A DNA stretch of 64,000 bases from Oceanicaulis sp. BBD 1991-10. Its GTDB lineage: Bacteria > Pseudomonadota > Alphaproteobacteria > Caulobacterales > Maricaulaceae. A model generated the notes under the pieces. That model was given only the letters and a program-made list of their open reading frames with translations, searched no databases and was not told the origin of the DNA. This document shows positions 9,108-18,577 of the stretch, one piece after another. Position 1 is the first letter of the stretch; each line of letters opens with the position of its first letter. The position numbers were made by a program, and so were the translations under genes. The stretch lies in NCBI GenBank assembly GCA_001657295.1, contig LYSW01000014.1, forward strand, positions 1-64,000, given 5' to 3'.

Positions 9108-10334
9108 TCACCCGAACAGCGCGGCGCCCACATCCGGCCATCGTCCGGTCGCCAGGAAGGGCAGGCTCAGCGCCATCGCCACGGACACCGCCAGGCCGAT
9201 TCCGGCGCGCACCGCGTCGGTGACGACGTCGAAGACCGCATCGCCCGGGGTGCGCAGCTTGGTGATGATGCCGATGCCGATCTCGCGGCCGGCGAGCAAG
9301 CCGAGGAACACCCAGGTCGTGCTCATCGGGATATCGTTGATCTCCTTGAAATACATCAGGATGATTCCGAAGGTGAAATCGACGATGGTCGCGGCCCGCA
9401 CGTCCACGGTGTTGGTTTTGGACAGAACGATTTTCTGAATCTCACCGCCGCGGATCGCGAAAATGATGGCGTGAAGGCCGACCATCAACAGCGTCGCGAA
9501 GATCAACAGGCCGATGGAGAAGGTCACCGTGACATCGCCCGTGATCGGATCGGTCACCGTTTCGCGTGGCAGGTAGACGAAGATATTCGCCAGATCCTGC
9601 ATCAGCCATTGCGACCACAAAAAGCCCGTCGACAGCCATTGCAGCACGTACCAGGTGTTGATCTTGCGGGTGATGACCGCGACGCCCAGGCCGAACAGCA
9701 CCGTGACGCCGACCCACAGCCAGTTGGCGTTGGCGAGGTCGGGCAGGGCGGGGCCGGAGTGCAGAAGATAAACGAGGACGCAGATCAGACCCGCCACGGC
9801 CGGGATCGCCCAGGGCGGGGAGTGATCGTCATCCACATGGGAGTTCGCCACCCAGGTCTCGAACATGCGCGCGATGATCAGGAAGATCACCGCCCCCGCG
9901 CCGAAGGCGACGACATAGCCCAGAAGGCTTTTGACCAGCATTTCACCGAGAACGCCGGCCGTCGCCGCCCCGCCGGTGAGGGTGAAGATGGTGAGCACCA
10001 GGAAGGTGGTGGAGACCGGAATGCCGAAATAGGTCAGCGCCAAGAGCACCAGCGGCGGCAGCACATGCCACCATTGGATGCCGGTTTCCGGATAGGGAAT
10101 GCGATTGAGGCGGTCGAAGGCGATGTCGCCGTCATAGGCGAAATAGCCATACAGCATGACCGCCACGATGATCGAGGCGGCGAACGCCCACAACACCAGC
10201 CAGGGGCGTTTGGAATTCGACGACAGGAAGGTGCCGAGCGTCTGGATCACGTCGTTCGCGACGATCGCGTAGGACGCAAACATAAAGCCGATGATCGCGA
10301 GCAGCGGGATGCCGAAGAGCGTAAGTTCGGTCAT
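9108..10334 (-). CDS. PiT-like (PHO4 superfamily) ion/phosphate transporter
   Basis: 408 residues with about ten hydrophobic segments. The signature repeats of the inorganic phosphate transporter family are recognisable in divergent form. The N-terminal copy reads AIVANDVIQTLGTFLSS (family GANDVANAFG) and GIPVSTTFLVL; the C-terminal copy reads YFKEINDIPMSTTWVFLGLLAGREI. The family carries out Na+- or H+-coupled phosphate uptake in the inner membrane. This branch lacks the canonical Gly-Ala before Asn-Asp, so the substrate may differ. The start at 10334 has a good Shine-Dalgarno (GGAGG). It stands alone between two efflux loci. Confidence 0.75.
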   Translation of the reverse strand: MTELTLFGIPLLAIIGFMFASYAIVANDVIQTLGTFLSSNSKRPWLVLWAFAASIIVAVMLYGYFAYDGDIAFDRLNRIPYPETGIQWWHVLPPLVLLALTYFGIPVSTTFLVLTIFTLTGGAATAGVLGEMLVKSLLGYVVAFGAGAVIFLIIARMFETWVANSHVDDDHSPPWAIPAVAGLICVLVYLLHSGPALPDLANANWLWVGVTVLFGLGVAVITRKINTWYVLQWLSTGFLWSQWLMQDLANIFVYLPRETVTDPITGDVTVTFSIGLLIFATLLMVGLHAIIFAIRGGEIQKIVLSKTNTVDVRAATIVDFTFGIILMYFKEINDIPMSTTWVFLGLLAGREIGIGIITKLRTPGDAVFDVVTDAVRAGIGLAVSVAMALSLPFLATGRWPDVGAALFG

Positions 10335-10500
10335 CGAAGCCTCCAGGTGGGTGTGCCCTCAAGCGCGCTCTGGCGCAATTCGCCGGGACGGTTAGCAAGC
10401 CGGGTGCGGGGGTCAAGGGAAACCAGCCGGGACCGGCTGCATTTCATGAAACTGACATATGGGAATGCATCGCGATTGCGAAAGATGCGCGCTTCAGCCC

Positions 10501-10549
10501 TTGTCTGTACCGTCTGGACGGTTTATGTATTGCAAACCGTCCAGACGGT
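10501..10549 (+). promoter_or_regulatory. Promoter with double TetR operator (perfect 16-bp inverted repeat)
   Basis: ACCGTCTGGACGGTTT (10509-10524) and its exact reverse complement (10534-10549) are separated by 9 bp. Each arm is itself a palindrome of the form ACCGTC-N2-GACGGT, so there are two dimer sites with centres 27 bp apart. A weak sigma-70-like pair, TTGTCT (10501) and TATGTA (10524), overlaps them. The sites lie directly before the tetR-adaptor-permease operon, as expected for autorepression. Confidence 0.8.
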
Positions 10550-10631
10550 CTAGATGCACTGCAACACGGCGGGCGCGCGTCAATGCGCGGTCGCTGAAGC
10601 GAAACAGGTAGAACAAGCAGGCAGAACGAGA

Positions 10632-11210
10632 ATGATGGCCGAACAGATCTCATCCGGCGACGACCGCGCCAGCACGCGGGACCTGATCCTTGATGCGGCC
10701 GAGCGCGTCGTGGCGCGCGACGGCGCGCGGCGCCTGACCATTGATGCGGTGGTCAAGGAGAGCGGTTATTCCAAGGGCGGCGTGCTGTATAACTTCCCGT
10801 CCAAGCTGGAGCTGATCAAAGGCATGGTCCAGCGCATGGTCGACAGCCATACGCAGCGCCATGAAGCCGCGCTCGCCGAGGCGGAGGCGGAGGGCCGCTC
10901 GCCCCTGGAAGCCATGGCGCGGGTGCTGGTCTGCAAGAAGGAACGCGAGCTGGATCGGCAGGTCTCCATGGGGTTGCTGGCCGCGGCCGCGGAGAATCCC
11001 GAGCTGATCGATCCCATTCGCGACGCCGTTGCACGCATGCGCGGCGACATCCTCGCCCATGCCGCGGACCCGCAGATGGCCAGCATCATGCTGCTGGCCG
11101 CCGACGGTCTGCATTTCTCGGACATTCTCGGTTTGGACATTCTTACTGAAGATGAGCGTGAGGCCGTAGAAGCCCGCCTCATCGCCCTGGTCTCGGAGCC
11201 CCCCCAATGA
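10632..11210 (+). CDS. TetR family repressor of the adjacent RND efflux operon
   Basis: 192 residues from the ATG at 10632, which has AGAACGAGA upstream; ATG 10554 is in frame but lies at the end of the operator. The N-terminal DNA-binding domain reads RDLILDAAERVVARDG and LTIDAVVKESGYSKGGVLYNFPSKLELI, a form seen in TetR proteins with the C-terminal domain TetR_C_28 type. The stop overlaps the adaptor start by four bases (ATGA), so repressor and pump are made from one message. It probably binds the double operator at 10509-10549 and is released by a pump substrate (inference). Confidence 0.9.
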   Translation: MMAEQISSGDDRASTRDLILDAAERVVARDGARRLTIDAVVKESGYSKGGVLYNFPSKLELIKGMVQRMVDSHTQRHEAALAEAEAEGRSPLEAMARVLVCKKERELDRQVSMGLLAAAAENPELIDPIRDAVARMRGDILAHAADPQMASIMLLAADGLHFSDILGLDILTEDEREAVEARLIALVSEPPQ

Positions 11211-12295
11211 CACGTCTCCTCCCCATCGCCCTGGTGGCGACCGCCCTGGCCGTCACCGCCTGCAGCCCGCCTGCGATCTCCGAAGAAAGCCCGGTGCGCG
11301 CGGCCCGGATCGAACAGGTCCAGCCCGCGCAATCGGCTGCGGTCCGCGATTTCGTCGGGCGGGTCGAAGCCCGGCTGACCGTCGATCTGTCCTTCCAGGT
11401 CGGCGGCCGCCTCGCCGACTTCCCGGTCAGCGAGGGCGAGCTCATTCTCGCCGGCGCGCCGGTCGCCGGTCTTGAAACCCAGGACTTCGACCGGGCGCTG
11501 CGCGAAACGCGCGTTCAGCTGCAACAGGCCAGTCAGGACCTGGAGCGCCAGCAAACCCTCAATGAGCGCGGCATCGCGTCGGACGCCGCGCTGGAGCAGG
11601 CGCAAACCGCTTACGATCTGCGCGCCGTGTCGCTGGATAATGCGCGCCAGAATCGCCAATACGCGGAGATCACCGCGCCGTTCGATGGCTTGGTGAGCCG
11701 GCGGCTGGTGGATAATTACACCACCGTCGCGCCCGGTCAGCCGGTGGTCCGCCTGCAGGATGTCAGTGAATTGCGCGTCGCCATCCAGGTGCCCGAGAGC
11801 GTCTTGGCGCTGGTCGATGAGACCGAGCCGGTGGAGATGAGCGCGCGCTTTCCCTTCCTGCCGGACCAGAGCTTTCCGCTGGAATTCCGTGAGCTGGTCG
11901 CCGAACCCGATCAGGCCAGCCAGACCTACACGGTGCTCTTCGCTCTGCCAGGCGACATTCCCGCCAACATCCTGCCGGGCATGACCGCCAATGTGCGGGT
12001 GGTGATCGAACCCACGGACGAACGCCAGACCGTCGGCGTGCGCATTCCGGTCACCGCGCTTGCGGCCCGGCCGGACGGCGGCTTCCAGGTCTGGATCTTT
12101 GATCCGGCCGCCGGCTCGGTCAGGTCGCGCCGCGTCGCGATCGGTCCGGTCACCGGTGAAACCGTGCTGGTGGAGGAGGGCCTTGTCGCCGGCGATCAGA
12201 TCGTGACCGCGGGCGTGACCGCCCTTCATGAAGGCATGGCGGTGCGCCCGCTGGAGCGTGCGGTCCGCGCCGGCTCCGCGCCTGGCCTCTTCTAA
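11207..12295 (+). CDS. RND periplasmic adaptor lipoprotein
   Basis: 362 residues. The signal peptide MTRLLPIALVATALAVTAC ends in a lipobox (VTAC), so Cys19 is probably lipidated. The adaptor domains follow: VGRVEARLTVDLSFQVGG and FPVSEGELILAGAPVA (lipoyl), the hairpin ALRETRVQLQQASQDLERQQ, then NRQYAEITAPFDGLVSRRLV and beta-barrel segments ending near GVTALHEGMAVRPLE. It links the permease to an outer-membrane channel. It overlaps tetR by four bases and is followed 24 bp later by the permease. Confidence 0.92.
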   Translation: MTRLLPIALVATALAVTACSPPAISEESPVRAARIEQVQPAQSAAVRDFVGRVEARLTVDLSFQVGGRLADFPVSEGELILAGAPVAGLETQDFDRALRETRVQLQQASQDLERQQTLNERGIASDAALEQAQTAYDLRAVSLDNARQNRQYAEITAPFDGLVSRRLVDNYTTVAPGQPVVRLQDVSELRVAIQVPESVLALVDETEPVEMSARFPFLPDQSFPLEFRELVAEPDQASQTYTVLFALPGDIPANILPGMTANVRVVIEPTDERQTVGVRIPVTALAARPDGGFQVWIFDPAAGSVRSRRVAIGPVTGETVLVEEGLVAGDQIVTAGVTALHEGMAVRPLERAVRAGSAPGLF

Positions 12296-12319
12296 TCGCG
12301 ACAGCACGGAGCAGGTCCG

Positions 12320-15300
12320 ATGAGCGAGACCGACACCAACGCGGATGGCGTGCGGGGCAATCTGGCGCGCCTGTCCATTGAAAAGCCGGTCCTCACCTGG
12401 CTCATCGTTCTGGCCTGCCTGTTCGGCGGATTCTGGGGCTTCGACACGGTCGGCCGTCTGGAAGACCCCGCCTTCACGATCAAGGAAGCCATCGTCTTCA
12501 CCCCCTATCCCGGCGCCAGCGCGGAAGAGGTGGAGGCGGAGGTGTCCGAGTATCTGGAAACCGCCATCCAGCAGATGAGCCAGCTTGACGAGGTCAGCTC
12601 GGAAAGCAGCCCCGGCATGAGCGAAATTCATGTCCTGGTGCGCGACGAGTTCGACGGCGCGGAGCTGCCCCAGATCTGGGATGAACTAAGAAAACGTGTC
12701 AGCGACGCGCAGGGCGGATTGCCGCCGGGCGCCGGGCCGTCCCGGGTCTTCGATGATTTCGCCGATGTTTACGGCATCCTCTACGCCGTTGCGACTCCCG
12801 GCTATTCCGACGCCGAAGTGCGCGAGATCTCCGATTATCTGCGCCGCGAATTGCTGACCGTGGACGGGGTGTCCAAAGTCGAAGTCGCCGGCGTTCCGGA
12901 AGAGCGCATCTATATCGAATTACCGCAGGAGAATATCTGGCGCGCCTGGGTCTGCCCTTCGGCTCGGTGTTGGAGACCCTGTCCAATGAAAACGCCGTGG
13001 TCGACGCCGGCGAAACGCCGACCGGCGGGCGATTGCTGTCCATTGCGTTGCCGCAGACGATCGGCGGCGTCGCCTCGATCGAGAACCTGCTGATCAATCC
13101 CGGCGATGCGGGCGGGACATTGCGCCTGTCCGACATCGCCACGATCCGCCGCGCCCCGGTGGAGCGGGCGGACCAGTATATCTACCACAATGGCGAGCGC
13201 GCCTTCACGCTGGGCATATCCGGCCTGGCGGACGCCAATATCGTCGATGTCGGCGCGGGCGTTGAGGCCCGGCTGGCGGAACTGATGGTCAATCTGCCGG
13301 TCGGTGTCGAGCTGCAGCCGATTTACGAGCAACACGTCGTCGTCGATGAATCCATCAACGGCTTCCTGATCAATCTGGCCATGTCGGTGGCCATCGTGAT
13401 CGGGGTGTTGTGCGTCTTCATGGGCTGGCGCGCCGGCTTCACGGTGGGCTCGGTCCTGCTTTTGACCGTATTCGGCACGCTGGCGTTCATGGCCGGATTC
13501 GACATCACCATGCAGCGCATTTCGCTGGGCGCGCTGATCATCGCCATGGGCATGCTGGTGGATAACGCCATCGTGGTGACCGAAGGCATGCAGGTGGCGG
13601 TTCAGCGCGGCGAAAAACGCATGAAGGCCGCCCAGGACGCGGTCGCCAACACCCAATGGCCGCTGCTGGGCGCGACGGTGATCGGCATAATGGCGTTTTC
13701 AGGGATCGGCCTGTCGCCGGATTCCACCGGCGAGTTTCTCTTCTCGCTCTTTGCCGTGATCGGAATCTCCCTGCTTTTAAGCTGGCTTCTGGCGATCACG
13801 GTCGCGCCGATGATCGCCTACCATCTCTTCAAAGGTGAAAAAGGCGCCGCAGACGCCGACCCCTATGGCGGGCCTGTCTATGGCGCCTACAAGGCCTTCC
13901 TGACCGCCGCTTTAAGGCGCCGCATCGTCACGGTCGTCGCCTTGCTGGCGATCACGGTGGCGAGCTATGCCGGCTTCGGGCAGGTGCGCCAGTCCTTCTT
14001 CCCGAACTCCAATACGCCGCTCTTCTACGTCAACATCACCGAGCCGCAGGGCGCGGACATCCTGACGACGGACGCCACGATTCGCGATATCGCCGCCTAT
14101 GCCGGGGCGCAGCCCGACGCGGTTTCGGTCGACGCCTTTGTGGGCCGCGGCGCCACGCGCTTCATGCTCACCTACACCTCCGAGCAACCCAATCCGGCCT
14201 ATGGCCAGCTCCTGGTGCGCACCGAAGGCCTGGAGGAGATTCCAGCGCTTGGCGAAACCATTCTGGACTATATCGCGGAGACCCACCCGGACGTGGAGGC
14301 GCGGGTCGAGCGCATCGTCTTCGGCCCGCCCGCCGGCGCCCAGCTGGAGGCGCGCCTGTCCGGGCCGGACGCCGACATGTTGCGCACGCTGGGCGACCAG
14401 CTGATCGCCGCGCTGCGTGAAACGGGCGATGTTCGCGATCTGCGCACCGATTGGCGCAATCGCGAGCTGGTGTTGCGGCCGCAAGTGGTTGAAGAGCGCG
14501 CGCGCACCATCGGTTTGACGCGCGCGGATATCGGCGAAGCCCTGCGATTCGCGACCGAGGGCGTGACGGTGGGCGTTTACCGCGAGGGCGACACGCTTAT
14601 CCCGATCATCGCGCGCGCGCCGGAGGCCGAGCGCGCCATCGCCGACAATCTCACCGACCGGTTGATCTGGAGCCCGGCGCAAAACGCCTACGTGCCCTTA
14701 AGCCAGGCCGTGGACGGGTTCGAGCTGGAGGCCCGCGACACGCTGATTCAGCGTCAGGACCGGGTTCGGACCCTGACGGTGCAGGCCAATCCGCCCGAAG
14801 GCGAGACGGCCGCCAGCGCCTTCGTGCGCTTTTCCGCCATCGCCGAGGCGATCGAATTGCCGCGCGGCTACCGGCTGGAATGGGGCGGCGAGCATGAAGC
14901 CAGCCAGCAGGCCAATGAGAGTCTGGGCGGAGTGCTGCCCTTCTCGCTCCTGGTGATGGTGGTGACCTCCATCCTCCTGTTCCAGACCGTGCGTCAGCCG
15001 TTGATCATCTGGCTGATCGTGCCCATGAGCGTGATCGGCGTGACGGTCGGATTGCTGACCACCCAGGTGGCGTTCTCCTTCACCGCGCTTTTAGGCTTGC
15101 TGTCGCTGTCGGGCATGCTGATCAAGAACGCCATCGTGCTGGTCGACGAGCTCGATCAGCGCATCGCGGCGGGTCATGAAAAACTAGCGGCCGTCGTCGA
15201 CGGCTCGGTCAGCCGGATGCGGCCGGTCTTGCTGGCGGCGGGCACGACGATATTGGGCATGACGCCGCTGATCTTCGACGCCTTCTTCCAGGGCATGGCC

Positions 15301-15396
15301 GTCACGATCATATCGGGCCTGGCCTTTGCGACCGTGCTGACCCTGATCGCGACGCCGGTCTTCTACGCGCTGTTCTTCCGGGTGAAGGCGAGGTGA
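12320..15396 (+). pseudogene. RND efflux permease interrupted by a -1 frameshift
   Basis: The reading frame starting at 12320 encodes a normal RND N-terminus (KPVLTWLIVLACLFGGFWGF, then YPGASAEEVEAEVSEYLE) as far as IYIELPQENI. Past about 12938 it turns into non-family sequence and stops at 13093. The family sequence resumes one frame over (RLGLPFGSVLETLSNENAVV from about 12943) and runs to 15396, with the TM4 motif GMLVDNAIVV and the full second half. Adding one base near 12938-12940 would restore a single 1025-residue permease, a normal RND length. Either the pump is inactivated or the assembly has a one-base error. It is the last gene of the tetR-adaptor-permease operon. Confidence 0.85.
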
Positions 15397-15405
15397 GGCG
15401 TTGAT

Positions 15406-15431
15406 GTCCTGCCTCCTACGCGGGGGCGGAC
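15406..15431. terminator. Hairpin between convergent genes
   Basis: GTCCTGCCTCC (15406-15416) pairs with GGGGGCGGAC (15422-15431) around a 5-base loop, with one bulged T and one wobble. It lies in the 36-bp gap between the convergent permease and glycosyltransferase genes and could end both. There is no clear T-tract. Confidence 0.4.
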
Positions 15432-15432
15432 G

Positions 15433-17352
15433 TCAAAGCTGGCGCGCCGTCGGCGGGTCGCGCCGCGGCTTCGTCGCCTCAAACGCCCGCTCGGCCTTGC
15501 TGTCCGGATAGATCAGCGAAAGCGTGCTTCCCAGCGTGTAATAGGAGCGCAGGAAGCGAAATCCCATATAGAGCGGCAGGACCCACAACAGATCCAGGCG
15601 CCGCCAGATCGCCAGCACGGTCGTCGCCAACACAAAGGGCATGCCCAGCACCACCGCCACCACCGTGGCGAAATGGGGGTGGCCGTACACGCCGCCGAAA
15701 ATGAAGAAGACGATCAGGCCGTAGATCAGAAGCGGCGTCATCATCGCCCGCCGCGCGCCGTTTAAGAGCGTGAAGGGCAGCGAGACATTCCCGATCACCG
15801 AGCCGTCGGCGAACAGCGCGGACCGGTTATGGGCGGTGACATGGTAGAGCGAGCGGAACCAACGGGTGCGCTGCTCCCTTAGAAAGGCGAGGGTGTCCGG
15901 CGTTTCGGTGAAGAATTTCGCCCGCGGCTCCGACACGTTGCGATAGCCGATGCTGGCCATGGCCAGCGTGATGTCGGTGTCTTCCCCATTCATGCCTTCG
16001 GTAAATCCGCCCGCCGCATCCAGCGCGCCCTTGCGGTAGATGACGAACATGCCCGGCAGGCCGAAAATGCCCCCAAAGGCGCCGAAGCCGACCTGCACGA
16101 AGCCGTGGCGCAGCAGGACTTCGATGGCGCGGATTTTCGAAAGCAGACCTTCGTCCTCGTGCGGCATCGGAAGCCCGCCCACCGCGCCGACCTGGTCATT
16201 GGCGAAATGGCGCATGGCGATATGGATGGCGCGCTCGCAAATCTCGGTGTCCGCATCGATCCGGATCACGAAGTCTTCCTCGATCAAATCGAGCCCGCGA
16301 TTGAGCGCCCGGGCCTTGCCTGGAATGGTGCTGGCGTCGACCGTGAAGCCGGAGAGGTGTTCACACGCCGCAAGCGTGGCGTCGGCCAGCCGGGCTGTGC
16401 CGTCTTCGGAACAATTCTCCATCACCACCACGCGGACCGGGCCGCTATAGCGCTTCGCCGCGGCGTCGACGGCTTTCAGCGTGGCGGCGATCTGGTGGGC
16501 TTCATTATGGGCCGGGACCAGCACCGCCACCGGCGGGGCGAAGGCGCGCCGTCGCGAAGCCATGTTGCGCAGCCAGCCGATCAGGGCGAGCTGACCTCCC
16601 ATCACTTGCTGCGCCAGGAACACGCCCGGACCCATGCCGCCCAGAATGGCGATGGAGCGCAGATAATCCGCTTCCGGCGCGAAAGTCGTGGCGACGATGA
16701 TCGCGACCAGACCGGCGATCGCGGCGGTGATCAGGAGCACGAAATACTCGTAGCTCTTGCCGGTGCGCAGATTGGGGACGCCGGAATCGACCGGCAGGCG
16801 GGCGTTGGAGATCAGGGTGTGCGGAAAGATGGCCAGGCCTGCGATTCCGACCAGGAATTGCTGGAAATGGATCGGCCAGACGACGTTGGCGAAACGCCAG
16901 CTCGCCCAGCTCGCCCCGTCCACGACAGCGCACACGATGGCGAATTTGATGAGAAACAGTCCCGCCAGCTTGAAGCGAAGGCCGGCGGAGCCGTAGGCGA
17001 AGACGGCGTAGGTCAGAAAGAAACTGACAAGGAAGGTGCGCACCGGCAGGACGGCGTTGAGCCGGTCGGCGCTGAACCCGATGAAGTCGCGCGGGATGGC
17101 GAGATCGAGGCTGGACCGGGCGATTTCCGGCAGGGCGAGCAGGATGACCGCCAGGAAGGCGAAGCCCACCAGGGCGGTGTCCTGGACCACGCGGGGGCGC
17201 GCCACCGACACGCCCGTAGGCGCGGAATCCACCGAGCGGAAGAAATCCTGGCTGCGGCCCTGGCTGTCCAGCTTGGCGGGCGCCGGTTTGGTCTTCGGCT
17301 CCAGGCTATGGGGCCGCGGCGGCGCCGGCGGCGCGTCGGTTTCATCCAGCAT
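15433..17352 (-). CDS. Membrane-embedded family 2 glycosyltransferase (polysaccharide synthase-like)
   Basis: About 639 residues from the ATG at 17352 (GGGGACAGAG upstream); a TTG at 17403 is a poorer start. Five hydrophobic segments precede the catalytic domain and three or four follow it. The processive GT2 motifs are in order: VLVPAHNEAHQI, ENCSEDGT, DADTE (DxD), NGEDTDIT (acidic base region) and QRTRWFR (QxxRW). This resembles BcsA-type synthases without a visible PilZ domain. It would polymerise and translocate a beta-linked polysaccharide. It is divergent from the barrel-like and BcsB-like genes, which suggests one export system. Confidence 0.85.
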   Translation of the reverse strand: MLDETDAPPAPPRPHSLEPKTKPAPAKLDSQGRSQDFFRSVDSAPTGVSVARPRVVQDTALVGFAFLAVILLALPEIARSSLDLAIPRDFIGFSADRLNAVLPVRTFLVSFFLTYAVFAYGSAGLRFKLAGLFLIKFAIVCAVVDGASWASWRFANVVWPIHFQQFLVGIAGLAIFPHTLISNARLPVDSGVPNLRTGKSYEYFVLLITAAIAGLVAIIVATTFAPEADYLRSIAILGGMGPGVFLAQQVMGGQLALIGWLRNMASRRRAFAPPVAVLVPAHNEAHQIAATLKAVDAAAKRYSGPVRVVVMENCSEDGTARLADATLAACEHLSGFTVDASTIPGKARALNRGLDLIEEDFVIRIDADTEICERAIHIAMRHFANDQVGAVGGLPMPHEDEGLLSKIRAIEVLLRHGFVQVGFGAFGGIFGLPGMFVIYRKGALDAAGGFTEGMNGEDTDITLAMASIGYRNVSEPRAKFFTETPDTLAFLREQRTRWFRSLYHVTAHNRSALFADGSVIGNVSLPFTLLNGARRAMMTPLLIYGLIVFFIFGGVYGHPHFATVVAVVLGMPFVLATTVLAIWRRLDLLWVLPLYMGFRFLRSYYTLGSTLSLIYPDSKAERAFEATKPRRDPPTARQL

Positions 17353-17500
17353 CGTCTCTGTCCCCGCCCGAAAATCGCCCGATCCTGGCCCTTGAAGGCC
17401 CAAAAACCGGGCTAAGCTTCGCGTTAAGGACCTATAAACCGGCGAATGGGGCGCTCATATGGTCGAAATTGCGACCGTCCGGCGCCAAAGGGGGACCGAC

Positions 17501-18433
17501 ATGGCCAGGACAGCATTCACATTCACCATAGCGGCGCTCGCCGCGGCCGGTTCGGGCGCCGCGCTGGCGAATGAGGGGCGGTTCGAGCTTCGCTCGGAAA
17601 CCATGATCGCGCGCTCCGACCCCTTCGCGCCGGATGACGAGCTGATCGCCGGATTGGGCGCGCCGTTCGATCTGGAGACCGGGCTGGATTCCAATAATTG
17701 GGCGCGCTGGGTGCAGCCTTTGGAGGGACGGCAGGTCCTTCGCTTTGAGCAGCAAGTGCGGGTGCGCACCTATTTCGATCGCGACGAGCTGAACTCTGTG
17801 CTGCTCACCCCTCGGGTGCAGTATTGGAGCACGACGCAGGATGATCGCTTCCAGTTCCGCCTGTCCGGCGCCTATTCATTCTTAAATCGCGACGGCGATG
17901 CGCAGTGGAGCCGGCCCGAAGCGGAAGCTCAGCTGCGGTATCGGCACGGCGGCCGGCGCCAGCTCGAGACCGTCGCCCGGGTGAGGGTCAACGCCTACGA
18001 TTTCGAGGACGCCGGGCTTCAGGGCCTGGACTCGACACGCGTGCGATACGGCCTGGAGCAATTCTTCCGCAGCGAGGACGGCGCGCTGCAGCTGCGACTC
18101 TCAGTCTTCTTTGAAGACGCCGAGGCCGATGATGACCGCTATAGCTTTGACGAGGTGCGCGCCGGCGCCGAGGTGGCTTGGCGGCCCGACGACAAGACGC
18201 TCGTTGTGGCGGGCCTGGACGTGCGCGACCGCGACTATGACGCGCCGTTCGCGCCGTTGATCGCCAGTCCGCGCGCCGATCAGCGATTCATCGCCGAGCT
18301 GCGGGTCGAGCGAGAATTCTCCGAACGCATCACCGGCTTCGCCGCCGCCGGGCATCTGGACAACGACTCGAATGTCGCGCTGCGCGATTATGGCGGGGAG
18401 ACCTTCAAGATCGGCGTGCGGATCGATTTTTAG
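17501..18433 (+). CDS. Exported protein, probable outer-membrane beta-barrel
   Basis: 310 residues from the ATG at 17501, with GGGGGACC upstream; an in-frame ATG at 17459 is less likely. The signal peptide is MARTAFTFTIAALAAAGSGAALA. The mature part is a series of alternating hydrophobic/charged strands (QVLRFEQQVRVRTYF, DRFQFRLSGAYSF, QLRYRHGGRRQLETVARVRV, FIAELRVEREFSERITGFAAAG) and ends in phenylalanine, as in many outer-membrane barrels. No named family is recognised. It lies between the GT2 synthase and the BcsB-like gene, which suggests a role in polysaccharide export across the outer membrane (inference). Confidence 0.65.
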   Translation: MARTAFTFTIAALAAAGSGAALANEGRFELRSETMIARSDPFAPDDELIAGLGAPFDLETGLDSNNWARWVQPLEGRQVLRFEQQVRVRTYFDRDELNSVLLTPRVQYWSTTQDDRFQFRLSGAYSFLNRDGDAQWSRPEAEAQLRYRHGGRRQLETVARVRVNAYDFEDAGLQGLDSTRVRYGLEQFFRSEDGALQLRLSVFFEDAEADDDRYSFDEVRAGAEVAWRPDDKTLVVAGLDVRDRDYDAPFAPLIASPRADQRFIAELRVEREFSERITGFAAAGHLDNDSNVALRDYGGETFKIGVRIDF

Positions 18434-18451
18434 GGGCGAAACGCCCCATTT
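18433..18451 (+). terminator. Short hairpin after the barrel-like gene
   Basis: GGGGCG-AAA-CGCCCC begins at the stop codon and is followed by ATTT. The stem is short but GC-only, giving a possible weak terminator or attenuator before the BcsB-like gene. Confidence 0.35.
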
Positions 18452-18577
18452 CGGCCACATGCCAATCATCGCGCGGCCCCAATAACCGGCCAGTAGTGAC
18501 ACGGTGAAGGAGTCGTTAACGGCTTCTGGGCGCGCCAGGACACCAAGGCGCAAAGGGACAGGCGGGGGATTGATCAG

